Position numbers and translations under genes: made by a program. Shown here in pieces: positions 42,301 to 50,691 of a DNA stretch of 64,000 nucleotides; position 1 is the stretch's first letter, and each line of letters starts with the position of its first letter. Source of the stretch: Bacteroidaceae bacterium (lineage in GTDB: Bacteria; Bacteroidota; Bacteroidia; Bacteroidales; Bacteroidaceae); contig JAEESE010000003.1 in assembly GCA_016286165.1 (NCBI GenBank), positions 62,001 to 126,000 of the forward strand, written 5' to 3'. The notes under the pieces are model-generated. The model was not told the DNA's origin, did not search any database, and saw only the letters and a program-made list of their open reading frames with translations.

Positions 42301-43396
42301 ACGGCCGCGTATCTTCGACGTGTACTATCAGATTGCTGGCGATGCTACGGCGGCACACCTCGGCACAGGCCTCGGACTGTCCTATGCCAAGATGTTGGCA
42401 ACGGCCCACGGAGGCGACATCACTTACGCTGACGCAGTAGGCGGAGGTTCCAATTTCACATTGTCGCTGCCCATACGTCAGGATGAGACCGATACGTCAG
42501 ATCTCAAGACGCCCTTAGATGAAGGCTCCGAGATGGCGGAAAATGCAAATAATGCCGATTCCATCGAATCAAAACGTTCTTTCCGCATACTTCTGGTCGA
42601 GGACAACGACGAGCTCTTGCGTGCTACGGCCGACGGACTTCGCAAGTGGTTCCACGTCATGAAAGCACATGATGGCGTGGAAGCACTCGACATTCTTCAC
42701 CACCACGATATGGATGTTGTAGTCTCCGACGTGATGATGCCTCGCATGGATGGCAACGAACTCTGCCGACATCTCAAGTCGGATATCAACTACTCTCATA
42801 TGCCCGTTATCCTGCTTACTGCCAAGACCACGGTAGAGGCCAAACTTGAAGGTATGCAGAGCGGAGCCGATATCTACCTCGAGAAGCCATTCTCGATGAA
42901 GCAACTGCATCTTCAAATCACGAGCCTTCTGCGTATGCGCCAAAGATTCTATGAACGCATGCGTCAAGTAGATGGTGCCGAGGCAGCCGTGAGCGGCGAT
43001 ACAGACTTCGGACTCAACCAGCAGGACATCCAGTTCATGGAGCGTCTGCAGGAACTTGTGCGTAAGAATATGCGCGACGAGGAGTTCTCCATCGATGTGC
43101 TCGCAGAGCAGATGAATATGAGCCGAAGCAGTTTCTACCGCAAGATAAAAGCCCTCACCGACATGACGCCCGTCGACTACATGAAGACACAGCGTCTGGA
43201 GCGTGCGGCCCAGCTGTTGCGCCAAGGACAACGCATTATCGAGGTTGCTGATCAGGTGGGCTTTACGTCCAGTTCCTACTTTGCAAAATGTTTCCGTGCC
43301 AAGTACGGCGTGCTGCCCAAGGATTATCTCACCTCGCTGCACGACGCCTCAGCCAATGCGGACGAGGCGGTTTCGAGCGATGAATCGGCAGACTAA
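39347..43396 (+). CDS. Hybrid two-component system (HTCS) sensor-regulator
   Basis: 1349 residues with the canonical HTCS order. A signal sequence (ends LHAAP) is followed by a two-propeller sensor made of Reg_prop repeats (DSYGFMWIGTANGL, DIWLGGDFGLYVY, WVGTDVGLYVC and more; about 35-690), a Y_Y_Y domain (about 690-780), and one membrane helix (about 785-805). The histidine kinase has phospho-acceptor H832 in VHEIRTPLS and an HATPase domain. The receiver has phospho-acceptor D1128 in VVVSDVMMPRMDG. An AraC-type helix-turn-helix pair (about 1240-1345) ends the protein. It senses an oligosaccharide in the periplasm and activates its utilisation locus. Its position next to the GH43/CotH/SusCD block makes it the likely controller of 9886-39156. 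Confidence 0.95.
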   Translation: MYKALNSSRRRFISQILFIMLAATLHAAPYSFKSYMTVDGLSDNRALCALQDSYGFMWIGTANGLNCFDGRRNVVYRNMVGGGMAFENNMITSLFEHDGDIWLGGDFGLYVYHRQDNTFTRFEAATRYGVPISCTVDKMARTQNGLIWICTQGQGLFLYDPATGTLTQDSRHNSFLSDLTIAADGLVYLVSLDGQLLVYDQDGHYQRQYEVPGFVVDKNKMCVENIGSRLFVGCDQGLFRLNTDSHSLDRVALGGNAFYVRALMAQNDKLLMGTDHGLYAYSLNESSLTRIDEHAMGSTSLSDDCINDILTSDDGTLWVLTERGGVNSQPAIPHGFEIIALPDSNRNLRNQVRALCTTGDGRIWVGTDVGLYVCEPGSTLCHQPSILSSNISEVSALMEDADDLWIGTQKAGLYVMNMRTGALRHYTYSADRPYTIASNEVYSLLRTAGGDIYVGTSWGLRLYDRKQDHFMFFSEISSMTGITDMVEDKSGNIWAGTDGHGLLVKRGASIGFQAYFSNSDDSRSLPANAITSVACDSRGTVWVATKGGGLCTYAPATDDFERYGTADSPLQHEQIYFIQEDADRNIWLGTDYGLARIGHNGTPQVTYIHLSQQERREQNPWNANCFTADGHLLAGVGGELVRVTPSKATAVDARRPVYISGISFPNIDDSQAELKRLGLDHQLYVTEAISLPFNDNHFTLHFASPRFSSRNLVRYEYMMDGFDKTWARGSAGIEATYSNLPPGTYTFLLREAGEEDPERVARLRITVLSPWYRTPWAYAFYALVVAALAYLFFSRAQRKLRRSYEAQMEEYKLRQEKDNFQSKINFFINLVHEIRTPLSLINLPLEQMEDSNLTDEDRNHVHAIRRNTNYLLGITNQLLDFQKVESGGTIQLHLTNCEVAALLDGIYRQFKDPMKVQGLSLQLQLPPTPLTTTLDRDKVSKVLMNLLGNALKYARSEVIMRLEQTDDEHFAISIIDDGPGIPESERPRIFDVYYQIAGDATAAHLGTGLGLSYAKMLATAHGGDITYADAVGGGSNFTLSLPIRQDETDTSDLKTPLDEGSEMAENANNADSIESKRSFRILLVEDNDELLRATADGLRKWFHVMKAHDGVEALDILHHHDMDVVVSDVMMPRMDGNELCRHLKSDINYSHMPVILLTAKTTVEAKLEGMQSGADIYLEKPFSMKQLHLQITSLLRMRQRFYERMRQVDGAEAAVSGDTDFGLNQQDIQFMERLQELVRKNMRDEEFSIDVLAEQMNMSRSSFYRKIKALTDMTPVDYMKTQRLERAAQLLRQGQRIIEVADQVGFTSSSYFAKCFRAKYGVLPKDYLTSLHDASANADEAVSSDESAD

Positions 43397-43508
43397 AGGA
43401 CCCGGAAAACTTGTTTTTTCCTAAATATTCAAGGCTCATCCGGCCCTTTTGATAATTATTTTCTGCTTGAAAATGCAATAAAACCTTCACGCACACGTTA
43501 TATAATTA

Positions 43509-45899
43509 ATGAGTAACGCACTGCATAGGATGTTGTGGGGCGTGGCTTTGGCGGCCACGCTGGTTGTTGTGTTGTCGGGTTGCAATGCAGAGAATGCCCT
43601 GAAGAAGGGTGACCAATACTACGCTTTGGGCGAGTATTTCGATGCTGCCGCCGAATACAAGACAGCCTATGGCAAGACGCCTATGCGTCAGCGTGATAAA
43701 CGAGGCGAGCGAGCCCTTAAGATGGCCGATTGCTACCAACGAATTAATTACACGGCAAAAGCCGTCGGTGCTTACAACAACGGTATACGTTATACCGAAA
43801 AGGCAATGGCTGACCGCAAGAAGGCGCTGGAGGCCAGCAGCCAGAAGAAAGGGAACGCCAACAAGAAAACCAAGAAGAAAAGTAAGAAGGGCGGCAAGAA
43901 AGGCAGTGCCGATGATGAGGCCTTTGAGCTTGAAGCTCCTGATGTAGAGCTTAATCCCCTTGACTCAGCGGCTGAGGCTACCATCCTTAATGCCACTTTA
44001 CAACTGGCCCGTCTGCAGCACAAAACAGGCGACTACAAAAATGCTATTAAGAACTACGAGCGTTACATAGCGGATGCGCAGGTAATGTACCCGTTGTACC
44101 CTTCGGTATGTACGCCCCAGAACGATACGCTCGCCACCAACGGACTCATCGGAGCCCGTGCAGCAGCCAATATGAAGAAGCGCGGCTCGCTCTACACCAT
44201 AAAGAAAGAGCCGGCTCTCAATTCACGCCGTTCTGATTTCTCACCGGCCCTCTTCGGCGACGACTGGGACCAACTCTACTGGACCAGCACGCGACCGCAG
44301 GCCACAGGCGATGACCTCAGTGGCATCACGGGCACAAAATACGCCGATGTCTTCCGGACGAAGAAGGACGACAAAGGCAAGTGGCAGACTCCGGAGCCTG
44401 TCGAAGGTGAATTGAACAGCGAACAGGAAGAGGGCGTAGTATGTTTCTCGCCCGACGGTAAGACGATGTACATCACACGTTGCACCTCAGATCCCGATTA
44501 TCCTCGCTACGCACAGATTTTCACGTCGAACCGTTCAGATGCTTCGTGGTCCAAACCTCAGGAACTGCGTATCTCGCGTGACACGCTTTCGGCTTATGCC
44601 CATCCTGCCGTTTCGCCTGATGGTCATTGGCTATATTTCGTGAGCGATATGCCTGGAGGTCATGGCGGAAAGGACATCTGGCGCATAGCTATGGAGGGTA
44701 AGACGCTGGGCGGCGTGGAATGTCTGCCGGCGCCTATCAACACACCGGGCGATGAGATGTTCCCGACGTTCCGTCCCAATGGCGACCTTTACTTCTCTTC
44801 CGACGGTCACCCTGGTATGGGAGGCCTCGATCTCTACTGTGCAGAACAGGACAGTGTGACGCACGAGTGGACCATACGAAACTTGGGCTATCCCATGAAC
44901 TCAGCAGGCGATGACTTCGGCATGACGTTCGAAGGTCCGCACAACCGCGGCTTCTTTGCCACTAATCGCGGTGATGCCCGCGGATGGGACCATATTATGA
45001 GTTTCGAATGTCCAGAGATAGAACAGACCGTGCGCGGCTGGGTTTACGAGAAGGATGGTTATGAGTTGCCTGAAGGTCTGGTCTACATGATTGGCGACGA
45101 CGGCACAAACCAGAAACTGAGCGTTCGTGGCGACGGTTCCTTCGTGGCTACCGTTCAGCCTCACGTCAACTATATCTTCCTCGGAACCTGCAAGGGTTAC
45201 CTGAACCATGTGGAACAGATCTCGATAGACACGTCATCGGTGAGCTTGGAACATGTCCTGCAGTTCCCCTTGGCCTCGATCACGGCACCGGTTTTGGTGA
45301 GAAACGTGTTCTATGAGTTCGACAGTGCAGCCCTTACCGACGACAGCACCGAGGCACTCGACAGCCTCACGGCCTTGCTCAACGAGAATCCCAATGTAAC
45401 TATAGAGCTCAGCAGCCACTGCGACTACCGCGGCAACGACCAGTACAACGAACGCCTCTCGCAGCGACGTGCAGAGAGCGTGGTGCGTTACCTCATAGAC
45501 CATGGCATTGCAGCCGACCGTCTCACGCCCAAGGGTTATGGCGAGAGCCGCCCGAAGGTGGTCAAGCTTCGCATTGCCGAGCAGTATGAGTTCCTGCATG
45601 AAGGCGACACGCTGACCGAGGCATATATCAAAGCTCTCCCCAACGACAGCATGCAGGAAGCCTGCAACGCCCTGAACCGCCGCACAGAGTTCCGCGTGCT
45701 ACGCACTACCTATGGCCTCTTCGAACAACTGAAGCAGCAGTCGGCAAAGAATGCAGAGGACAAGCAATCGGCAGAGGGCGCTCCGGAGTCCGATGACAAG
45801 CAGGAGCAAGACGACGACCAAACGGACAATGCCACGGCTCCAGCTCGCGACGATGATGAGCCTGACGAAGCCGATGATATCGATGATTTCTTGTATTAG
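43509..45899 (+). CDS. porE: PorE-like OmpA-family lipoprotein (TPR, beta-propeller, CRD, OmpA)
   Basis: 796 residues. Lipoprotein signal with C25 in VVLSGCNAEN. A TPR-like region (about 28-230) is interrupted by a lysine-rich low-complexity insert (about 108-136). Then a PD40/WD40-like propeller (about 235-510, e.g. VVCFSPDGKTMYITR, PAVSPDGHWLYFVSD), a carboxypeptidase-regulatory-like domain (about 515-590), and an OmpA C-terminal peptidoglycan-binding domain (about 600-735, VTIELSSHCDYRGND, SQRRAESVVRYL). An acidic tail ends it. This order is that of PorE, which anchors the type IX secretion machinery to peptidoglycan. Given the T9SS-like tails on nearby enzymes that is the best reading, but other OmpA lipoproteins share parts of it. 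Confidence 0.65.
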   Translation: MSNALHRMLWGVALAATLVVVLSGCNAENALKKGDQYYALGEYFDAAAEYKTAYGKTPMRQRDKRGERALKMADCYQRINYTAKAVGAYNNGIRYTEKAMADRKKALEASSQKKGNANKKTKKKSKKGGKKGSADDEAFELEAPDVELNPLDSAAEATILNATLQLARLQHKTGDYKNAIKNYERYIADAQVMYPLYPSVCTPQNDTLATNGLIGARAAANMKKRGSLYTIKKEPALNSRRSDFSPALFGDDWDQLYWTSTRPQATGDDLSGITGTKYADVFRTKKDDKGKWQTPEPVEGELNSEQEEGVVCFSPDGKTMYITRCTSDPDYPRYAQIFTSNRSDASWSKPQELRISRDTLSAYAHPAVSPDGHWLYFVSDMPGGHGGKDIWRIAMEGKTLGGVECLPAPINTPGDEMFPTFRPNGDLYFSSDGHPGMGGLDLYCAEQDSVTHEWTIRNLGYPMNSAGDDFGMTFEGPHNRGFFATNRGDARGWDHIMSFECPEIEQTVRGWVYEKDGYELPEGLVYMIGDDGTNQKLSVRGDGSFVATVQPHVNYIFLGTCKGYLNHVEQISIDTSSVSLEHVLQFPLASITAPVLVRNVFYEFDSAALTDDSTEALDSLTALLNENPNVTIELSSHCDYRGNDQYNERLSQRRAESVVRYLIDHGIAADRLTPKGYGESRPKVVKLRIAEQYEFLHEGDTLTEAYIKALPNDSMQEACNALNRRTEFRVLRTTYGLFEQLKQQSAKNAEDKQSAEGAPESDDKQEQDDDQTDNATAPARDDDEPDEADDIDDFLY

Positions 45900-45944
45900 C
45901 AGACCTCTAAGCAATCTTTTTTGCACTCGGTCTGCTCTTTTTTT
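45898..45944 (+). terminator. Terminator after the PorE-like gene
   Basis: AGCAGACC (45898-45905) pairs with GGTCTGCT (45929-45936), followed by CTTTTTTT. Confidence 0.75.
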
Positions 45945-46020
45945 GCCCCTTAACCAACTTTTTTTGCCCTTTTTCTGAAAAAAAACTCTATTCCCTAATC
46001 TCTAATCCCTAATCTTTTAT

Positions 46021-46028
46021 TACCTTTG
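46021..46028 (+). promoter_or_regulatory. -7 promoter box of the corA-like gene
   Basis: TACCTTTG, an exact consensus, giving an untranslated leader of about 125 nt. Upstream is a direct repeat of TAATC(T/C)C units (about 45990-46016). Confidence 0.65.
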
Positions 46029-46057
46029 CGCCCGTCAAACCAATCCATCATTACGAA

Positions 46058-46164
46058 ATGGACGATTATCATCAACGTAACAACATGAATTAGGCTCCCG
46101 GAAGCACGTGCGTCGCATAGCAGGCTTCAGGCGAGAGCCTCTAAACCTTTCTTTCCTACTATGC
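46058..46164 (+). promoter_or_regulatory. Possible structured leader of corA with mini-ORF
   Basis: ATG 46058 opens an 11-codon frame (MDDYHQRNNMN) ending at TAG 46091-46093. The stop overlaps the left arm AGGCTC (46092-46097), which can pair with GAGCCT (46135-46140). Alternatively GCATAGCAGG (46115-46124) can pair at 9 of 10 positions with CCTACTATGC (46155-46164), which contains the corA start codon. Two competing structures suggest translational control. No known riboswitch class is recognised. Confidence 0.35.
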
Positions 46165-47087
46165 GAACATTCTGGAACACTAATCATGGTCTGCATACGT
46201 TGGACCAGTGGACGCCCAACTGCTGGGTGCAAGTGACCTGCCCCACACAGGACGATGCCCGTTACCTACAAGACGAACTTCACATCCCCGATTACTTCCT
46301 CGACGATATCGCCGATACGGAAGAGCGTGCCCGTTACGACTACGACGACGGCTGGATACTCATTATCCTGCGTATACCATATGTCAAGGAAGTGAAGTCG
46401 CGGACACCGTATACCACTATTCCTCTGGGTATTATCCTCAAGGATGAGGTCTGCATCACCGTTTGCAATTTCGAGACCAACCTGATGATTGACTTCGTGA
46501 CCTATCAGCAGCGGCGCGGCGTAGGCTTTACCGACTCGGTGGACATGGTATTTCGCCTGTTCCTGAGCACGGCCGTATGGTACCTCAAGCGCCTGAAGCA
46601 AATCAATGCCCGCATCGAAGCAGCCAAGCTTCACTTGGACCGTAAGGTGGATAATGTGGACCTCATAGCGCTCTCGCGCCTGCAGGACTCGCTGACATAC
46701 TTTGCCACATCTATCCGAGGCAACGAGACATTGCTCTCGAAGCTGAAGTTCAAACTGCCTGTCGACGAACTCGATGCCGACCTCATCGAGGACGTCAGCA
46801 TTGAGATGAACCAGGCACGTGAGATGACTGGTATCTACTCCAACATCCTTGAGTCCACTATGGACACCTATGCCAACATCATCAACAATAACATGTCTAC
46901 GGTCATGAAGACGCTCACGCTCGTCAGCATGTTCCTCATGGTGCCAACGTTGGTGGCAAGCTTCTTCGGCATGAACCTCATCAACGGCATGGAGACACGC
47001 CCGATAGGTTTCCCCCTGGCTCTCGTCATCTCCCTCCTGCTCACATTCTTCTTCTGGTGGTATGCGAGGCGCAAGGCTTGGATCTGA
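46161..47087 (+). CDS. corA: CorA-like magnesium/metal transporter
   Basis: 308 residues, slightly below typical CorA. A cytoplasmic alpha/beta funnel domain (1-150) is followed by the long stalk helix and two membrane helices near the C-terminus. The selectivity motif FFGMNLINGM has the essential GMN at 270-272, and the tail YARRKAWI is positively charged. CorA pentamers conduct Mg2+, Co2+ or Ni2+ into the cell. The gene has its own promoter, an unusually long leader with mini-ORF and hairpins, and no co-transcribed neighbour. Confidence 0.93.
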   Translation: MRTFWNTNHGLHTLDQWTPNCWVQVTCPTQDDARYLQDELHIPDYFLDDIADTEERARYDYDDGWILIILRIPYVKEVKSRTPYTTIPLGIILKDEVCITVCNFETNLMIDFVTYQQRRGVGFTDSVDMVFRLFLSTAVWYLKRLKQINARIEAAKLHLDRKVDNVDLIALSRLQDSLTYFATSIRGNETLLSKLKFKLPVDELDADLIEDVSIEMNQAREMTGIYSNILESTMDTYANIINNNMSTVMKTLTLVSMFLMVPTLVASFFGMNLINGMETRPIGFPLALVISLLLTFFFWWYARRKAWI

Positions 47088-47091
47088 TTTC

Positions 47092-47170
47092 ACACGACCG
47101 GTCGTATCAGGCGATACGACCGGTCATCTTTGTTGATACGTCCGGTCGTGTAGGCCGATACGTCCGTATG
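47092..47170. repeat. Palindrome cluster, ACGACCGGTCGT family (locus C)
   Basis: Four units in tandem: ACACGACCGGTCGTATC (47092-47108), GATACGACCGGTCAT, GATACGTCCGGTCGTGT and GATACGTCCGTATG, immediately after the corA stop. It might double as a transcription stop, but no T-run follows. Confidence 0.75.
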
Positions 47171-47353
47171 TATTTTTTTATACCTCTGTATGCTGAGCCT
47201 CATAACGTTGTGGAAAGGTGTGCTAATCAGCGAATAATCAGCGCAAAGGTGAAATATTCTCGAATAATTTTGGCTGTTTAAAAGATTTTACTTTTATTTG
47301 CAAGCCTTTTGGCATAATAATCTTAGTATTAAGCTTCTTAAAACTTAAGCAAC

Positions 47354-49495
47354 ATGAACGAAAACGAGAAACTGCAGGAAGTGCCCGAAGTGGAGAACAA
47401 CGCTGCAGAAGCTAATGTGGAGTCTGCGCCTCAAACCGAAACGACGCAGAACGTAGAGATCCAAGAAACACCCGCACCAGCAGCGGAGGAAACCGCCGCT
47501 GAAGAACCCCAGGCACCCGCCGAGGAGCCCGAGGCTGCTGAACCTGTAGCCGAAGAGCCCGTGGCCGACGAGCCTGCTGAAGCACCTGCCGAAGAAGCAC
47601 AGCCTGAGGCTGCTGCCGCTGAAGAGCCAGCCGCTGAAGAGCCCGCTGCTGAAATAGAAGAGCCTGCCGCTCCAGCTGAGGAACCCGCTGCAGCTGCTGA
47701 GGAGCCCACCCGTACTATCTACGAGACCAAGGAACAGGTAGTGGAGCGTCTCAAGGAAATCGAGGAGGAAGGCACAGGTGGCGACAAGAGTGAGCTCGAC
47801 CTGCTGAAGCAAGTGTTCTACAAACTACATCGTGCTGCACAGGCTGCAGCCCTCAACGCCTTTGTCGAAGCCGGTGGTAAAGTCGACGAATGGCGTGCTC
47901 AGATTGATGGCGCCGAAGAGAATTTCAAGGCTTCCATGGCTGCTATACGTCAGCGTCGTGCCGAGATAGCTGAGAATATCGAACATCAGAAAACTGAAAA
48001 TCTCACTAAGAAACAGGCCATCATCGATCGCATCAAGGAACTGGCAACGTCGCCCGAAGAGGCTAATGCGCACTTCGACGAGTTCAAGCAGCTGCAGGCG
48101 CAGTGGCGTGAGACAGGTGCCGTGCCGGCAGAGAAAGCCACCGAGATATGGAAAAACTATCAGCTCTACGTAGAGCAGTTCTACGACCTGCTGAAACTAA
48201 ATAGCGAAGCGCGTGAGTACGACTTCAAGAAGAACCTCAGCGCTAAGGAACACCTCATCGAACTGGCCGAGAAGCTGGCCGACGAAGAGGATGTGATTGC
48301 GGCCTTCAACAAGCTGCAAGGTTTGCATGCTGAGTACAAGGAGATAGGCCCCGTGGCCAAGGAACTCCGCGACCAGGTGTGGGAGCGTTTCAAGGCTGCC
48401 TCCACAGTGATTAACAAACGTCATCAGGAGCACTTCGAGGGCATCAAGGCTCGCGAGGAAGAAAACCTCCAGAAGAAGACAGCTTTGTGCGAGCGCGTTG
48501 AGGACATTCGTATCGACGAACTGACATCCTTTGCCGCTTGGGAGGAGAAGACCAAGGAGGTGCTTGAGGCTCAGGCCGAATGGAAGACCATCGGTTTCGC
48601 AAGCCATAAGCAGAACACCCTCATCTTCGACCGCTTCCGTGCCGCTTGCGATCAGTTCTTCACCGCCAAGGCTGAGTACTATCGCACCATCAAGGACGAG
48701 CAAAACGATAACCTCGAGAAGAAGCGTAAGCTTGTAGAGGAGGCCGAAGCTCTGCAGGATAGCACCGAATGGCGCAAGACCACCGATAAGCTTATCGAAC
48801 TGCAGAAGCAGTGGAAGACCATCGGCGCCGTGCCTCGTAAGTACAGCGAGCAGCTGTGGAAGCGTTTCACTGAGGCCTGCGACAAATTCTTCGTGGCTAA
48901 GAACGAGGCAACTGCCGACCAGCGTGCCGAGGAGAAGCAGAACCTCGAGGAGAAGAAGAGCATTATCGAGCAGTTGCGCCAACTGGCCGCTGACGCTACA
49001 AATGCTACCATTGACCACGTCAAGGAGCTGCAAGCCAAGTGGAACGAAGTAGGTCATGTGCCCTTCCGCGACAAGGATAAGCTCTATAAGGAATATCGTG
49101 CTGTGGCCGACGAATTGTACAAACAGTTCGGAGCTTCGCAGGCACGCCGTCGCCTCGAGGGCTTCCAGAAGAGCGTACGTCAGGCTGTAGCCAAGGGCGA
49201 GAGCACTCTCGGCCGCGAGCGTGAGCGCCTGCAGCGCATCTTCGAAGCTCGAAAGGCTGAGTTCCAGACCTACGAGAACAACCTCAACTTCCTGAATGCC
49301 ACATCCAAGGATGGCAACTCGCTCGTAGCCGAGATGAACAAGAAGGTCGAGAAGCTGCGCGAGGAACTCGATCTGCTCGCAGGCAAGATCAAGGCCGTGG
49401 AAGCTGAGATGCGTGCTCCCAAGAAGGAAGAGGCAGCAGCTGATGCTGCCGCTACGGAGAAGCCCGCTGAGGAAACTCCTCAGGCCGACGAATAA
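47354..49495 (+). CDS. DUF349 repeat protein with acidic Ala/Glu/Pro-rich N-terminus
   Basis: 713 residues. Residues 1-120 are a low-complexity Pro/Ala/Glu region without aromatic residues. From about 120 the protein is a long alpha-helical array of DUF349 repeats with the recurrent pattern W+xxGxVP (WRETGAVP, YKEIGPVA, WKTIGFA, WKTIGAVP, WNEVGHVP), and a coiled-coil C-terminus rich in Glu/Lys. There is no signal peptide. DUF349 proteins are conserved single-copy genes in Bacteroidetes, and their biochemical role is not known to me. It has its own promoter region, though no perfect -7 box, and a terminator at 49522. Confidence 0.88.
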   Translation: MNENEKLQEVPEVENNAAEANVESAPQTETTQNVEIQETPAPAAEETAAEEPQAPAEEPEAAEPVAEEPVADEPAEAPAEEAQPEAAAAEEPAAEEPAAEIEEPAAPAEEPAAAAEEPTRTIYETKEQVVERLKEIEEEGTGGDKSELDLLKQVFYKLHRAAQAAALNAFVEAGGKVDEWRAQIDGAEENFKASMAAIRQRRAEIAENIEHQKTENLTKKQAIIDRIKELATSPEEANAHFDEFKQLQAQWRETGAVPAEKATEIWKNYQLYVEQFYDLLKLNSEAREYDFKKNLSAKEHLIELAEKLADEEDVIAAFNKLQGLHAEYKEIGPVAKELRDQVWERFKAASTVINKRHQEHFEGIKAREEENLQKKTALCERVEDIRIDELTSFAAWEEKTKEVLEAQAEWKTIGFASHKQNTLIFDRFRAACDQFFTAKAEYYRTIKDEQNDNLEKKRKLVEEAEALQDSTEWRKTTDKLIELQKQWKTIGAVPRKYSEQLWKRFTEACDKFFVAKNEATADQRAEEKQNLEEKKSIIEQLRQLAADATNATIDHVKELQAKWNEVGHVPFRDKDKLYKEYRAVADELYKQFGASQARRRLEGFQKSVRQAVAKGESTLGRERERLQRIFEARKAEFQTYENNLNFLNATSKDGNSLVAEMNKKVEKLREELDLLAGKIKAVEAEMRAPKKEEAAADAAATEKPAEETPQADE

Positions 49496-49521
49496 TAAAT
49501 TTCCGACCAATCGTACAAAAA

Positions 49522-49556
49522 GAGCGCCCTGCAGTTTGCAAGGCGCTCATTTTTTA
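49522..49556 (+). terminator. Terminator after the DUF349 gene
   Basis: GAGCGCC (49522-49528) pairs with GGCGCTC (49542-49548), then ATTTTTT. Confidence 0.8.
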
Positions 49557-49560
49557 TGTC

Positions 49561-49568
49561 TATCTTTG
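49561..49568 (+). promoter_or_regulatory. -7 promoter box of the RND efflux operon
   Basis: TATCTTTG, 63 bp upstream of the adaptor start, directly after the preceding terminator. Confidence 0.6.
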
Positions 49569-49631
49569 CAGCCGCTTTGGTCGTATCCATTGAATACAGT
49601 AGCTTAAACAACAAGTAATAAGACACATAAG

Positions 49632-50684
49632 ATGAAATCAAAACACTTAATTCTCATAGCTGCCGCGCTCGTCATGTGTGCTTGCAAGCAGAAAAATGAG
49701 CCGAGGGAGAAGGCCCCGATACGAGTTAAAACGGAAGTGGTGGCCGCAGGCATTGCCGAAGGGCTGCGCACTTACGTAGGCGTGGTGGAGGAGGCTGAGG
49801 CCACTGCCGTCAGTTTTACCTCTATGGGCACCGTGAAGCGTGTCTATGTCAGCGAAGGTCAGCGCATAGGTCGTGGCCAGCTGATAGCTGAGATCGACGA
49901 TACCCAGGCTCGCAACGTCGTTGCCAGCTCGCAAGCTGCCGTGACACAGGCCGAGGATGCCCTGCAGCGCTACAGTCTGTTGCACGAACGAGGTTCTATG
50001 CCTGAGTCGCAGTGGGTAGAAGTGCAGAGCAAGGTCACACAGGCCCGCTCGCAGTTGGCACTGGCCAAGAAGAATCTGGCCGATTGTCGGCTGACGGCTC
50101 CTGTCAGTGGCATCATAGGCCGTAAGAACGTCAATGCAGGCGAGACCGCCATGCCTTCACAGGCCGTAGTGACCATTCTCGATGTCGGCAGCGTGAAGGT
50201 GAAATTCTCTGTTCCCGAGGCTGAGATGCAGGCCATCAATGCTCATACGCCCTCTATTGTCACCGTTGATGCCATCGGACGTTCGTTTGCCGGTGGCCGT
50301 ATGGAGAAAGGTGTGCAGGCCGACGCCTTGACGCATACCTATGATGTTCGTGTTCGTATAAACAACAGCGGCAGGGCCTTATTGCCGGGAATGGTGGCCA
50401 GCGTGGCTATCGGTCAGGATTCATCAGCACCTGCGACCAGTGTAGCCGGGCAAGCATCCGCTCAAGGTGCTGTCACAGTGCCCTTGCGTGCTGTACAGCG
50501 TCGTCCCGACGGTTCCCTTTTCGTGTGGTCTGTCGACAAGGACAGCCGCGCCCACCGCATAGCGGTTGAGATAGGTTCCTCCATCGGCAACGGTGTAGAA
50601 ATCCTCAGTGGCCTGTCGGCTGGCGACCGTTTCGTGGTCGAGGGTTATCAGAAAATCAGCGAAGGTTCGAAAGTCGTCTATTGA
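49632..50684 (+). CDS. RND efflux periplasmic adaptor (membrane fusion protein), lipoprotein
   Basis: 350 residues. Lipoprotein signal MKSKHLILIAAALVMCACK with the lipid cysteine near residue 18. The HlyD/AcrA layout follows: N-terminal lipoyl half (VKRVYVSEGQRIGRGQLIAEID, shortened; about 70-90), an alpha-hairpin (about 95-150), second lipoyl half (LTAPVSGIIGRKNVNAGE), a beta-barrel and a membrane-proximal domain. It links the inner-membrane pump to TolC. First gene of a three-gene unit; the pump starts 8 bp after its stop. Confidence 0.93.
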   Translation: MKSKHLILIAAALVMCACKQKNEPREKAPIRVKTEVVAAGIAEGLRTYVGVVEEAEATAVSFTSMGTVKRVYVSEGQRIGRGQLIAEIDDTQARNVVASSQAAVTQAEDALQRYSLLHERGSMPESQWVEVQSKVTQARSQLALAKKNLADCRLTAPVSGIIGRKNVNAGETAMPSQAVVTILDVGSVKVKFSVPEAEMQAINAHTPSIVTVDAIGRSFAGGRMEKGVQADALTHTYDVRVRINNSGRALLPGMVASVAIGQDSSAPATSVAGQASAQGAVTVPLRAVQRRPDGSLFVWSVDKDSRAHRIAVEIGSSIGNGVEILSGLSAGDRFVVEGYQKISEGSKVVY

Positions 50685-50691
50685 TCTGTAT

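Noticed and set aside
43397..43508. Terminator or promoter between the regulator and PorE-like gene
   Set aside because: No stable hairpin with T-run and no convincing TAnnTTTG box was seen.
48197..49510. 437-codon ORF antisense to the DUF349 gene
   Set aside because: It is a codon-bias shadow of the Glu/Lys/Ala-rich gene on the plus strand, with no recognisable domain.
50608..50691. Longer start of the RND pump at 50608
   Set aside because: It overlaps the adaptor gene by 77 bp; ATG 50692 follows the adaptor stop by 8 bp and starts the typical N-terminal sequence.
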